The notes: generated from the letters alone by a model not told the origin. A stretch of 19,627 nucleotides of DNA from JACRBK01 sp964427955 (GCA_964427955.1 CAYRWY010000051.1:1-19627); one strand, 5' to 3'; positions 1 through 8,002 are shown, counted from the first letter of the stretch. Numbers and translations: made by a program.

Positions 1-1
1 G

Positions 2-1459
2 CCCGCCATGAAAGAAGTCGGGGACAAGTTCGGCGCGGGCGAATTGATCCTGCCGTTCGTGCTGCAAAGCGCCGAGGTCATGAAAAAAGCGGTGGCCTAC
101 CTGGAGAACTTTCTGGAGCGCAAAGAAGGGACGAGCAAGGGCGTGATCGTCCTGGCGACCGTCTACGGCGACGTGCACGACATCGGCAAAAACCTGGTGC
201 GCACCATTTTGAGCAACAACGGCTACACCGTGCACGACCTGGGCAAGCAGACCCCCGCCAACGTGATCATCGACGCGGCGGTAGAGCACCACGCGGACGC
301 CATCGGCCTGAGCGCGCTGCTGGTCAGCACCTCCAAGCAGATGCCGCTGATCGTCAACGAACTGGCGCGGCGCGGGCTGAACTTCCCCGTACTGATCGGC
401 GGCGCGGCCATCAACCGGGCCTTTGGGCGGCGCATCCTGTTCCTGGACGACAGCGGCGAGCCGTATGGCCCCGGCGTGTTCTACTGCAAAGACGCTTTCG
501 AGGGGCTGGACGTCATGGATCAGATCACCGATCCCGACAAGCGCGCCAGCCTGCTCGACCGGACGATCAGCGAAGCCTACACCGAGTCCGGCAAGCCGCA
601 GCCCGCTGTCCGCGACCGGCGGCAGCCCGGCCAACGCTCGTCCATCCAACCGGCGCCCGACCTTCCCACGCCGCCTTTCTGGGGAGCGCGCGCCGTGCTG
701 AATATCCCGCTCGACTCGGTGTTTCCTTATCTCCACAAGCCGGAGTTGTTCCGGCTGAGCTGGGGCGCGAAGAACACGCAGGGCGAAGAGTGGGCACGGT
801 TGCAGGCTGACTTCGAAGCGCGGCTGGATCGCATGAAAAAAGACGCCCTGGCAAACCACACCCTGATACCCCAGGCGGTGTACGGCTACTTCCCGGCCCA
901 ATCGGACGGCGACGCGCTGATCCTCTACGATCCGGCCCGCTACACCGCCGACCGGACGCTCGCCGAAATCGCCCGGTTCGACTTCCCCCGCCAGCCTGCC
1001 GGGGAACACCTGTGCCTGGCGGATTATTTCGCTCCGGTGGGCGGGGAACGGGTGGACGTCTGCCCGCTGCAAGTGGTGACGGTGGGCGCGCGCGCGACCG
1101 ACACTTTCGACGCGCTGCAAGCAGCCAACGAATACACCGAGGCGTATTTCTTCCACGGGCTGGCCGTGCAAACCGCCGAAGCGACGGCGACCTATATGAA
1201 CCGCCACATCAACCGCGAACTGGGCATTCCGGTCGAGCGCGGCAAACGCTACAGTTGGGGCTATCCCGCCTGCCCGGACCTGGACGATCACGTGACCGTG
1301 TTCCGGCTGCTGCCCGCCGAGCAAAAACTGGGCATGTCGCTGACTGCCGCGTACCAGTTGGTGCCGGAGCAGTCCACCGCCGCCATCGTCGTGCACCACC
1401 CGGACGCCAAGTATTACAGCGTGGGCGTCTCGCGTACCGAGCAGTTGACCACCGCCTAG
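2..1459 (+). CDS. metH: Cobalamin-dependent methionine synthase, C-terminal part (B12-binding and reactivation domains), 5'-truncated
   Basis: MetH moves a methyl group from methyl-tetrahydrofolate to homocysteine through bound cobalamin. The frame is open to the left edge, and the Met codon at 8 lies inside the helical cap domain (the conserved stretch MKEVGDKFGAG), so the true start is outside. Counting from that Met, the cobalamin lower-ligand motif is D55-V-H57-D-I-G60, followed by SALLVST (about 102-108) and a GG pair at 131-132. After a Pro-rich linker (about 195-225) comes the SAM-dependent reactivation domain, with R414-Y-S-W-G418-Y419-P-A-C422-P-D. A reactivation domain implies reduction and remethylation of oxidised cobalamin. 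The homocysteine domain that begins classical MetH appears to be encoded by the next gene, 13 bp downstream, so the two products probably work together. Whether the missing 5' part carries its own homocysteine domain cannot be seen. Family assignment is secure. Confidence 0.95.
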   Translation, partial: PAMKEVGDKFGAGELILPFVLQSAEVMKKAVAYLENFLERKEGTSKGVIVLATVYGDVHDIGKNLVRTILSNNGYTVHDLGKQTPANVIIDAAVEHHADAIGLSALLVSTSKQMPLIVNELARRGLNFPVLIGGAAINRAFGRRILFLDDSGEPYGPGVFYCKDAFEGLDVMDQITDPDKRASLLDRTISEAYTESGKPQPAVRDRRQPGQRSSIQPAPDLPTPPFWGARAVLNIPLDSVFPYLHKPELFRLSWGAKNTQGEEWARLQADFEARLDRMKKDALANHTLIPQAVYGYFPAQSDGDALILYDPARYTADRTLAEIARFDFPRQPAGEHLCLADYFAPVGGERVDVCPLQVVTVGARATDTFDALQAANEYTEAYFFHGLAVQTAEATATYMNRHINRELGIPVERGKRYSWGYPACPDLDDHVTVFRLLPAEQKLGMSLTAAYQLVPEQSTAAIVVHHPDAKYYSVGVSRTEQLTTA

Positions 1460-1472
1460 AGGGGAGCGGAGT

Positions 1473-3347
1473 ATGGCAAAAATCACGTTTCGCGAACGGC
1501 TGGCAGGCAGTCCGATCCTGGCGGATGGGGCGATGGGCACCATGCTGCACGCCGCCCACAACCTGCCGATTGACACCTGCTTCGACCTGCTGAACCTGGA
1601 TAACCCCGCCGCCGTGGCCGACGTGCACCGCCACTACATCGAGCAGGGCGCAGAAATCATCGAAACCAACACCTTCAGCGCCAACATCTACAAGCTGGCG
1701 GAATGTGACATGCAGGACGAATGCGCCGCCGTCAACCGTGCCGGAGTGGAGCTGGCCCGCCGGGTGGTGGATTCGATGTTCCGCGACAACGTCTACATTG
1801 CCGGGTCGGTCGGGCCGCTGGGCGTGCGGCTGGCACCCTTCGGGCGGACCACGCCGGAGCAGGCCTTCGCCGCCTTCAAGATCCAGACCGGGGCGCTGAT
1901 CCAGGCCGGGGCGGATCTGCTGATCTTCGAGACCTTCACCGACCTGGTAGAGATCGGCGAGGCGATCAAAGCCGCGCGCAGTGTCGATCAGGACATCCCG
2001 ATCATCGCGCAGATGACCTTCACGCGGGACGACCGCACCACCCTGGGCGATACTCCGGCCCAGGTCGCGCGCACCCTGCGCGATTCCGGCGCGGACGTGA
2101 TCGGCGTGAATTGCAGCGGCGGGCCGTCGCAGCTCTTGCGGCTGCTACAACTGATGCGCGGGGCCGTCCCGGAAGCGCGTTTTTCGGTCATGCCCAACGC
2201 GGGCTGGCCGGAGATGGCGGGCGGGCGCGTGATGTATCCCGCCACGCCGGACTATTTTGGCGAATATGCGCTGGCCTTCAAAGAGGCGGGCGCGTGCGTA
2301 ATCGGCGGTTGCTGCGGCACGACGCCTGACCACATCCACGCCATGCGGATCGCGCTAAACGAGCCGGGCCACCCGCGCCCGGCCCTGCTGGCGGTCAACG
2401 ATCTGCCCGAAACGGCGATCAGCGAGACGCCCGAACAACCAACCGAATTGGCGCGCAAGCTGGCGGCACGCAAATTCGTCGTCACGGTCGAGATGCCGCC
2501 GCCGCGCAGCTACACCGCGCAGAAAGTGATCGCTTCGGCGGAACTGCTGCGCGAGGCCGGAGTCGACCTGATCAACGTGTCCGACAGCCCGATGGCGCGG
2601 ATGCGGATGAGTCCCTGGGCGGTCTGCCACCTGATCCAGAACCACGTGGGGCTGGAAACGGTGCTGCACTTCCCCACGCGCGGGCGCAACCTGCTGCGCA
2701 TCCAGGGCGATTTGCTGGCCGCGCACGCCCTGAACGTGCGCAACCTGTTCGTGGTGATGGGCGATCCGACCGTGATCGGCGATTACCCGGATTCGTTCGA
2801 TACCCACGACATCGTGCCGACCGGCCTGATCAAGCTGATCAAGCATAGCCTGAACACCGGGATCGACCAGGCGGGCAACTCCATCGGCCAGCCGACCTCG
2901 TTCCTGGCCGGATGCGCGCTCAACGTCAATGCCGCCGACGTGGCCCACGAGATCAAGCTGCTGCGTAAGAAGATCGACGCCGGCGCGGACTTCGCGCTCA
3001 CCCAACCGATCTTCGATCCCGGCGTGCTCGAACGCTTCTTGAAAGCCTACGAGGCGGATTATGGCCCGCTCACCCTGCCCATCCTGGCGGGGATACTGCC
3101 CCTGTTCGGGAACCGGCACGCGGCCTTTCTGCACAACGAGGTGCCCGGCATCGACATCCCGGAGGCGCTGCGTCACCGCATCAACGCTGCCGGAGAGGGC
3201 GCCGCGCAGGAAGGAGTCTTGATCGCGCAGGAACTTTTGCTGAACGTCAAGGATATGGCGCAGGGCGTGTATATCATGCCCGCCTTCGGTCGGTACGACC
3301 TGGTGGCCGGGGTAGTCGATGCTTTGGGACGGTCGCGAACCGGATAA
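1473..3347 (+). CDS. Bifunctional homocysteine S-methyltransferase / methylenetetrahydrofolate reductase
   Basis: A 624-residue fusion of the type seen in Bacillus subtilis YitJ. Residues about 10-295 are the homocysteine-binding barrel; its three zinc Cys are visible as C214 (in VNCSGGP) and C280/C281 (in GGCCGTTP). After a short linker (about 300-332) the FAD-dependent reductase runs from residue 334 to the end, with E340 in VEMPPPR, D431 in VVMGDP (equivalent to E. coli MetF D120) and FALTQPIFD. The reductase makes methyl-THF and the first domain accepts the methyl group on homocysteine. The gene follows metH by 13 bp with an AG-rich ribosome site (GGGGAGCGGAG, 1461-1471), so an operon is likely. 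It could act as a free-standing homocysteine methyltransferase using another donor, but its place behind metH favours partnership. One oddity: R403-G404-R405 replaces the more usual R-D-R in the folate/FAD region. Confidence 0.93.
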   Translation: MAKITFRERLAGSPILADGAMGTMLHAAHNLPIDTCFDLLNLDNPAAVADVHRHYIEQGAEIIETNTFSANIYKLAECDMQDECAAVNRAGVELARRVVDSMFRDNVYIAGSVGPLGVRLAPFGRTTPEQAFAAFKIQTGALIQAGADLLIFETFTDLVEIGEAIKAARSVDQDIPIIAQMTFTRDDRTTLGDTPAQVARTLRDSGADVIGVNCSGGPSQLLRLLQLMRGAVPEARFSVMPNAGWPEMAGGRVMYPATPDYFGEYALAFKEAGACVIGGCCGTTPDHIHAMRIALNEPGHPRPALLAVNDLPETAISETPEQPTELARKLAARKFVVTVEMPPPRSYTAQKVIASAELLREAGVDLINVSDSPMARMRMSPWAVCHLIQNHVGLETVLHFPTRGRNLLRIQGDLLAAHALNVRNLFVVMGDPTVIGDYPDSFDTHDIVPTGLIKLIKHSLNTGIDQAGNSIGQPTSFLAGCALNVNAADVAHEIKLLRKKIDAGADFALTQPIFDPGVLERFLKAYEADYGPLTLPILAGILPLFGNRHAAFLHNEVPGIDIPEALRHRINAAGEGAAQEGVLIAQELLLNVKDMAQGVYIMPAFGRYDLVAGVVDALGRSRTG

Positions 3348-3379
3348 ACCCTACTATTTCACGCAGATCGTGTTATTAT

Positions 3380-3394
3380 CTCTGCGGAGCAGAG
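3380..3394. other. Perfect inverted repeat in the gap after the methionine synthase genes
   Basis: CTCTGC-GGA-GCAGAG forms a perfect 6-bp stem with a 3-nt loop, 33 bp after the reductase stop codon. No T-run follows on either strand, so it is not a convincing intrinsic terminator. The 128-bp gap (3348-3475) also holds TATTAT just before the repeat and TATACA at 3434-3439, neither with a good -35 box. It could be an operator, an mRNA hairpin or chance. Confidence 0.3.
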
Positions 3395-3475
3395 TCGTGT
3401 GCCGTTAGTGCAACACAGAGCCACCCTGGGACGTATACAGGTTGGAACCGGTCCACAGCACCAAAGGCAGAGTTT

Positions 3476-4246
3476 ATGCGTCATCTACTGCGCTTGACCG
3501 TTTTGTTGGTGGTTGCCGCCCTGCTGGTCACCGGCTGCAACCGCAAACACGACCAGAAGGACCCTGAAGAACTCCCTGCTGCTCGCCCACTGCTGGATGA
3601 AAGTGCGAGCTATATCCAGAATGCCACCTCGTTTGGCCTGGAGATGGACGTCAGCGGCTACCCGGTCGAAATCAGCATCCAAGACCTGGACGTGCCCGAC
3701 GGCACGACCTTGCAGTTCAAATACGCCAAGGGAGTCTTTCAGGTGCCCGACCGGATCGACGCCAACATCCAGTTCAGCCTGGGCGACTTCACGACCTCCG
3801 CCGAACTGATCGCGCTGAACCGGGAACACTACTTTCGCGCTGAGGTGTTCGGCAACCACTGGCTGGCGGGCGAGTTGATCGCGGGCTTTTCGCCCGCGTC
3901 GTTGATGGCTCAACCGGGCGGGATCGCCTACGCGCTGCAATCGATCTCCGATCTCCAGATGATCGGCAAAACCGACCTTGACGGGCTGCCCGTCTTCCAC
4001 CTCACCGGGACGATCCAGGCCAGCAACGTCCATGCGCTGACCTTTGGGCTGATCCGCACCCAGGAAGGACAACTCAAGATCGAGGTGTATATTCAGGTCA
4101 AAGACCGCCGCGTGGCGCAGATCACTCTGTTCGATCCGCCACCCGCCGACGAGACCGATCAAGAGCAGACTACCTGGAAGATCAGCCTGATGGGTTACGA
4201 TCAAGAGATAACTATCACGCCGCCGCCTATCGACAAGACCAACTGA
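3476..4246 (+). CDS. Lipoprotein of the LppX/LprAFG type (LprG-like)
   Basis: A 256-residue exported lipoprotein. The signal peptide has a basic start (MRHLLR), a hydrophobic core and the lipobox L17-V-T-G-C21, so the mature protein would be lipidated at C21. The rest lacks membrane segments and alternates strand-like stretches as in the LppX/LprAFG fold: an early LLDESASYIQNATSF region, then sheet segments such as ISIQDLDVPDG, and a late TFGLI...GQLKIEVYI region. Mycobacterial relatives form a half-barrel with a lipid-binding cavity. The gene ends 2 bp before an MFS transporter gene, the same arrangement as lprG-p55 in mycobacteria, so it may carry a lipid or glycolipid delivered by that transporter. 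The family call rests on sequence style and gene order rather than a search; a generic lipoprotein is the alternative. The start is supported by GGCAGAG 4-10 bases upstream. Confidence 0.72.
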   Translation: MRHLLRLTVLLVVAALLVTGCNRKHDQKDPEELPAARPLLDESASYIQNATSFGLEMDVSGYPVEISIQDLDVPDGTTLQFKYAKGVFQVPDRIDANIQFSLGDFTTSAELIALNREHYFRAEVFGNHWLAGELIAGFSPASLMAQPGGIAYALQSISDLQMIGKTDLDGLPVFHLTGTIQASNVHALTFGLIRTQEGQLKIEVYIQVKDRRVAQITLFDPPPADETDQEQTTWKISLMGYDQEITITPPPIDKTN

Positions 4247-4248
4247 CT

Positions 4249-5946
4249 ATGGCCACTCGACTAGCATCCGGGCGTCGTGGGTCGCCCTGGTTTGTGTTGG
4301 GAATTATCTGCCTGCCGGTATTCATCGGCGCGCTGGATTTGACGATCATCTCCGCCGTGCTGCGCGACGTGATCACCAGCCTGGACCTGCCGGTCAAGGA
4401 ATACCTGGATCAGGCCTCGTGGGCCGTCAACGGTTACCTGCTGGCCTATGCGGTCAGCATGACCTTTGCCGGTCGATTGTCCGATCTGGTGGGGCGGAAA
4501 ACGGTCTATATCACCTGCCTGATCATCTTCATGATCGGCTCGTACCTCGTCACCGCGTACGACAACACCGCGATCAACAATACCATCGGGAAATTCTACT
4601 ACCAGGTGCTGGACCACCGCCCGCCGCGCCTGGAAGAACGTCACCTGTACCTGATCATTGCCGGGCGCATCGTGCAGGCGCTCGGCGCCGGGGCGATGGT
4701 CCCGGTGACGATTGCCCTGGTCGGGGATCTGTTCCCCTCCGAACAGCGCGCCCGCCCGCTGGGCGTAGTCGGCGCGGTCGATACGATGGGCTGGGTGCTG
4801 GGCCACCTGTACGGCGGCCTGATGGTGCGCCTCTTCGGCGAGTATGGCGATCAGTTCGTAGACGCCTTCCACCGCATCGGGCTGACCATCGCCAAACCGT
4901 CCTGGGAGACACTGTTCATCCTCAACATCCCCTTCGGCTTGATGGCGCTGGGCGGCGCGTGGTGGGTGCTGCGCGGGATCGAACGTCCCCGGAACGCAGG
5001 ACGTTTCGACGCCCTGGGGATGATCCTGATCAGCCTGGCCCTGTTGGGGCTGAACCTGGGCCTGGGCACCAGTGCGGAGTCGACCGGTTCGGGCGGGCTG
5101 GAAGAACTGAAGGGAAACGCCATCAACGGCAGCCTCTACTTCCTGATCGGAGCGGTCCTGGCGTTTCTGCTGTTCATACTGATCGAGTCGCGGGTGAAAT
5201 TCCCCCTGATCCGGCTGGCCATGTTCCGTCACCGCAACGTGTCGGCCTCGTCCGGGACCAATCTGCTGGTCGGCTTTTGCCTGGCGATTGGGCTGGTCAG
5301 CGCGCCGCTGTTGGTCAACTTTCGCATCAAGAATGCCGCCGACGAAAGCGAACAAGCGGCCTTCATCACCGGGCTGCTGCTGTCCGGACTGACGGTACCG
5401 ATGGCGCTGGCCGCGATTCCCGGCGGCTGGTGGAGTGAAAAGCGCGGCTACCGGCGTCCCACCGTGTTCGGCCTGTTCATGGCCTGCGTGGGCTTCGTCC
5501 TCACCGGATTCGTCTGGGACAGCAATACCCCGTACTGGTTGATGGGGCTGCAAATGGCGATCATCGGGATCGGGTTGGGGCTGACCATCTCCCCCATCGG
5601 GACGGCGGTTCTGAATTCGGTGGACGAACACGAACGCGGCGCGGCGGCGGCGCTGATCCTGATTCTGCGCCTGGTCGGCATGACGGTCGCGATCTCGTCG
5701 CTGACGACCTTTGCCCTGGACCGGTTCGACGTGCTGGTGACTCACTATTTCAATCCGGCTATCACCCCGCTCGACGAAGTCGCCCAGGCGTCGGCCAAAG
5801 CCAACCTGAGAGCCGCCGCGGACGTGATCTCCGAGATCCAATACATCGGGGCCGCGGTCTGCGCGCTGGCGCTGGCCTTTGCGCTCGGCCTGCGCAATGA
5901 ACGCGAAGCCTCCCCTCCACCGCCCGCCAAGACGCAGCTTTTGTAG
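4249..5946 (+). CDS. Major facilitator superfamily exporter, P55-like (DHA2/14-TM type)
   Basis: A 565-residue polytopic membrane protein with about 14 hydrophobic segments. Visible MFS signatures are an acidic residue in helix 1 (ALD30LTI), motif A as G75-R-L-S-D79-L-V-G-R83-K84, motif B around R140 (GRIVQALGAGAMVP), and a motif C-like G185-H-L-Y-G-G190 in which the usual Pro is His. Residues about 103-133 form an unusually long hydrophilic loop (DNTAINNTIGKFYYQ... to RPPRLEERH), and another lies at about 197-218. The product ends in a Pro-rich tail. The start codon sits 2 bp after the lipoprotein stop, so translation is probably coupled. By analogy with mycobacterial P55 (Rv1410c) it may extract lipid from the inner membrane and hand it to the lipoprotein; a drug exporter is the alternative. 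MFS membership is certain, the substrate is inference. Confidence 0.88.
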   Translation: MATRLASGRRGSPWFVLGIICLPVFIGALDLTIISAVLRDVITSLDLPVKEYLDQASWAVNGYLLAYAVSMTFAGRLSDLVGRKTVYITCLIIFMIGSYLVTAYDNTAINNTIGKFYYQVLDHRPPRLEERHLYLIIAGRIVQALGAGAMVPVTIALVGDLFPSEQRARPLGVVGAVDTMGWVLGHLYGGLMVRLFGEYGDQFVDAFHRIGLTIAKPSWETLFILNIPFGLMALGGAWWVLRGIERPRNAGRFDALGMILISLALLGLNLGLGTSAESTGSGGLEELKGNAINGSLYFLIGAVLAFLLFILIESRVKFPLIRLAMFRHRNVSASSGTNLLVGFCLAIGLVSAPLLVNFRIKNAADESEQAAFITGLLLSGLTVPMALAAIPGGWWSEKRGYRRPTVFGLFMACVGFVLTGFVWDSNTPYWLMGLQMAIIGIGLGLTISPIGTAVLNSVDEHERGAAAALILILRLVGMTVAISSLTTFALDRFDVLVTHYFNPAITPLDEVAQASAKANLRAAADVISEIQYIGAAVCALALAFALGLRNEREASPPPPAKTQLL

Positions 5947-5965
5947 CGTATTCGGCGCGCCACTA

Positions 5966-5971
5966 TATAAT
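5966..5971 (+). promoter_or_regulatory. Candidate -10 box (TATAAT) for the receiver/GAF gene
   Basis: A perfect TATAAT lies in the 69-bp gap between the MFS gene and the next gene, with the start codon 45 bp downstream. A weak -35 candidate, TTGTAG (5941-5946), overlaps the MFS stop codon with a 19-bp spacer. In this GC-rich sequence the AT-rich block stands out, so a new transcription unit probably starts here. Confidence 0.55.
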
Positions 5972-6015
5972 AACCCTCAAGGTCCTGTAGTCCTGCAACC
6001 ATTACGGATAAACTC

Positions 6016-6870
6016 ATGGCGGAAGGTTCCCTGATTCACGTTCTGGCAGCCGTCCGGCTGCAATCGTTATCTCAGTTCCGCGAACACCTGTCCAGAGATC
6101 CGCAGCTCAGGCTTACTCTGGTTCCCGACGAAAACGAAGCACGGGGTATTCTCGCCGATCCGCACCAGCGTACCGACGTGTTCGTGGTCGATAATGGCCT
6201 GGGTGGAATTTTTGAGATGGTGAAGGAACTGCGCCTGACCTATCCCCGACTGCTGATTATCCTGGTGGATCAAGAAGCCGATTTCGGGATGCCGGGCCAT
6301 GCCGACGAAGTCTGCACCGAGCCGTTCGAAAATGACGACCTGCTCAAGCGCATCAAGCGTCTGAATGAGGAACGCAGCCTGGAAACGCTGCGAGCCGACG
6401 CTCTGCCCCCGGTGCGCTCGTTCGCCAAGTCCCTGCGGCGGGCCGGTCCGGGTCAGGCCAAGACCCAGGCCGCCGTCGAGGCCATCAAGGAACTGGGTTA
6501 CGACTACGTCGCGTTTTACACCATCATTCCGACTCTGCCGCCTGAACTGCGCCTGAGTTCTCAGGTCGGGCCTGACAGTTTGCTGTCCATCGCCCCGCAG
6601 CAGCAGGACTACAACAGCTCGCTGTTGGGCTGGGTGTCGCAAAACGGCCAGAGCCGGATCGTGGGGCCGGAAGACCCGACCAACCATCCATTTGTCAAGC
6701 AGCAGCGGTTTCACTCTGGGGTGTGCGTTCCGGTCGGAACGACGCTGCGGTTTGGAGTTATCTTTGCCTGCCGGGAACAACCCAGCGCCATCACACAGCA
6801 GAACGTCCTGATGCTGGAACTGGTGAGCGCGCAGTTGGCGAGTGCCCTGGCCAAACAAGCGCGGTCCTGA
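6016..6870 (+). CDS. Degenerate receiver domain plus GAF domain protein
   Basis: A soluble 284-residue protein. Residues about 5-115 resemble a response-regulator receiver: a phosphoacceptor-like D59 (VFVVD59NGLGG) and a closing segment ADEVCTE102PF. The acidic pair after the first strand is missing (IHVLAAVRLQS), and the conserved Lys of the usual TKPF is Glu102. Phosphorylation is therefore doubtful, and it looks like a pseudo-receiver. Residues about 130-280 fit a GAF domain, with the run GYDYVAFYTI, a GWVSQNGQS segment, VCVPV and a C-terminal helix ending in LASALAK. No DNA-binding, kinase or cyclase output domain is visible. It has its own promoter candidate and is followed 28 bp later by an M14-family gene, probably in the same transcript. 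It may act as a sensor or partner for a kinase encoded elsewhere; the ligand is unknown. Confidence 0.7.
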   Translation: MAEGSLIHVLAAVRLQSLSQFREHLSRDPQLRLTLVPDENEARGILADPHQRTDVFVVDNGLGGIFEMVKELRLTYPRLLIILVDQEADFGMPGHADEVCTEPFENDDLLKRIKRLNEERSLETLRADALPPVRSFAKSLRRAGPGQAKTQAAVEAIKELGYDYVAFYTIIPTLPPELRLSSQVGPDSLLSIAPQQQDYNSSLLGWVSQNGQSRIVGPEDPTNHPFVKQQRFHSGVCVPVGTTLRFGVIFACREQPSAITQQNVLMLELVSAQLASALAKQARS

Positions 6871-6886
6871 TTATTCACACAGCACT

Positions 6887-6891
6887 GAAGG
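6887..6891 (+). promoter_or_regulatory. Ribosome binding site that fixes the M14 gene start
   Basis: GAAGG lies 7 bases before the ATG at 6899. It supports that start over an in-frame ATG at 6842, which would overlap the end of the preceding gene and add 19 residues unlike the family's N terminus. Confidence 0.6.
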
Positions 6892-6898
6892 TCTACGG

Positions 6899-8002
6899 AT
6901 GATATCGTCAATCGAAATTGGTACAGCTCGCAGCAAGCCGGGGGAGATCGTCTACGGCACGTTCGAAGCCGTCCCCCTACCCACGGGAGGATCGGATACC
7001 TTCCCGGTCATGATTGCCCAGGGAAAATCGGGAAAAGGCCCGATCCTGTGGCTGACCGGAAACATCCACGGCGCGGAATACGACGGCCTGGCCGTCATTC
7101 ACCAGGTGATGCAGCCGGAACTGGTCGCGCACCTGAAGGGCACGGTGATCGCGATCCCGTCGCTGAATCCCGCCGGGCTGCGCATCGGCCAGCGCAGTCC
7201 CTATTACCTCGCCGACAAGGACCCGAACCGGTTGTTTCCTGGCCTGCCCACGGTCGATGAGCCGGACGAATCCACCCCACCCTCCGCGCTGGAAACGGCC
7301 TACGAGCGGCTGTTCGAGCGCATCGACGCGACGGCGGATTACCTGATCGACCTGCACAACTACGGCATTCGCTCGATCCCGTTCGTCTTCCGCGATCCGA
7401 TCTTCTACCGCGAGGAACGCGACAAGGCGGTCGCCGCCAAACTGCAAAACACCGTCGGCGAGATGGTCAAGGCGTTGGGATTGACCATCATCAACGAGTA
7501 TTCGCCGAACAAGTACCTTGAGTCGAATCTGCACCGCTCGACGAGCGGCGCGACTCTCAATCGTGCGCGGATTCCGGCGGTGACGATTGAGATCGGCGGG
7601 CAGCGTACCGTCAACTTGAGACACGTCGAAGCGGTCGCCATCGGCATCCGCAACATGATGCGCTGGGCCGGGATGCTGCCTGGATCGCCGGAACCCATGC
7701 CGGATGTCCCGATCATCGATCCCGGTTTCCCGGTACGCCGGACCTCTCACCCGCGAGTCAGCCAGGCGTGCCTGCTGCACCTGCTGGTCCAACCCGGCGA
7801 CCGCGTTCACGCAGGCGATCCGTTGGCGCGCATGGTGGACATCTATGGGCGACCGGTCGGCGAGAACGAGGGACTGCTGCGCAGCGACCATGAAGGCTTC
7901 GTGATCGGGCTGTATGCCGGGATGGCGTTTTATCCCAACGATCCGTTCCTGGGTTTGGCGATTCGCGACGAAAACGAGTTAGTGCTGCCCATGCCAGACT
8001 GA
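6899..8002 (+). CDS. M14-family zinc hydrolase, succinylglutamate desuccinylase/aspartoacylase-like
   Basis: A 367-residue cytoplasmic protein with the M14 zinc site: H57-G-A-E60 (in GNIHGAEYDG) and H153 (in DLHNYG) as metal ligands, and E231 (in TIEIGG) as the catalytic base. The final region (about 285-360, with DPLARMVDIYG and EGFVIGL) resembles the beta-barrel tail of AspA/AstE-like enzymes. Such proteins cleave an amide bond in small N-acyl amino acids or related compounds. No arginine-degradation gene lies nearby, so the AstE substrate cannot be assumed. It follows the pseudo-receiver/GAF gene by 28 bp and precedes the kinase gene by 80 bp. The catalytic residues are present, so it is probably active; the substrate is not known from sequence. 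Confidence 0.88.
   Translation: MISSIEIGTARSKPGEIVYGTFEAVPLPTGGSDTFPVMIAQGKSGKGPILWLTGNIHGAEYDGLAVIHQVMQPELVAHLKGTVIAIPSLNPAGLRIGQRSPYYLADKDPNRLFPGLPTVDEPDESTPPSALETAYERLFERIDATADYLIDLHNYGIRSIPFVFRDPIFYREERDKAVAAKLQNTVGEMVKALGLTIINEYSPNKYLESNLHRSTSGATLNRARIPAVTIEIGGQRTVNLRHVEAVAIGIRNMMRWAGMLPGSPEPMPDVPIIDPGFPVRRTSHPRVSQACLLHLLVQPGDRVHAGDPLARMVDIYGRPVGENEGLLRSDHEGFVIGLYAGMAFYPNDPFLGLAIRDENELVLPMPD

Noticed and set aside
8..10. ATG at 8 as the start of metH
   Set aside because: The frame is open to the edge and the residues after this ATG match the inside of the MetH cap domain, so it is an internal Met.
3380..3394. Inverted repeat as an intrinsic terminator for the met genes
   Set aside because: The stem is only 6 bp and no T-run follows on either strand.
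4261..5841. A 526-codon open frame on the - strand opposite the MFS gene
   Set aside because: Its product is Gln/Asp/Arg-rich with no recognisable domain, and the + strand has clear MFS motifs.
6842..6898. Earlier start for the M14 gene
   Set aside because: It would overlap the preceding gene and has no ribosome site; the ATG at 6899 has GAAGG at the right distance.
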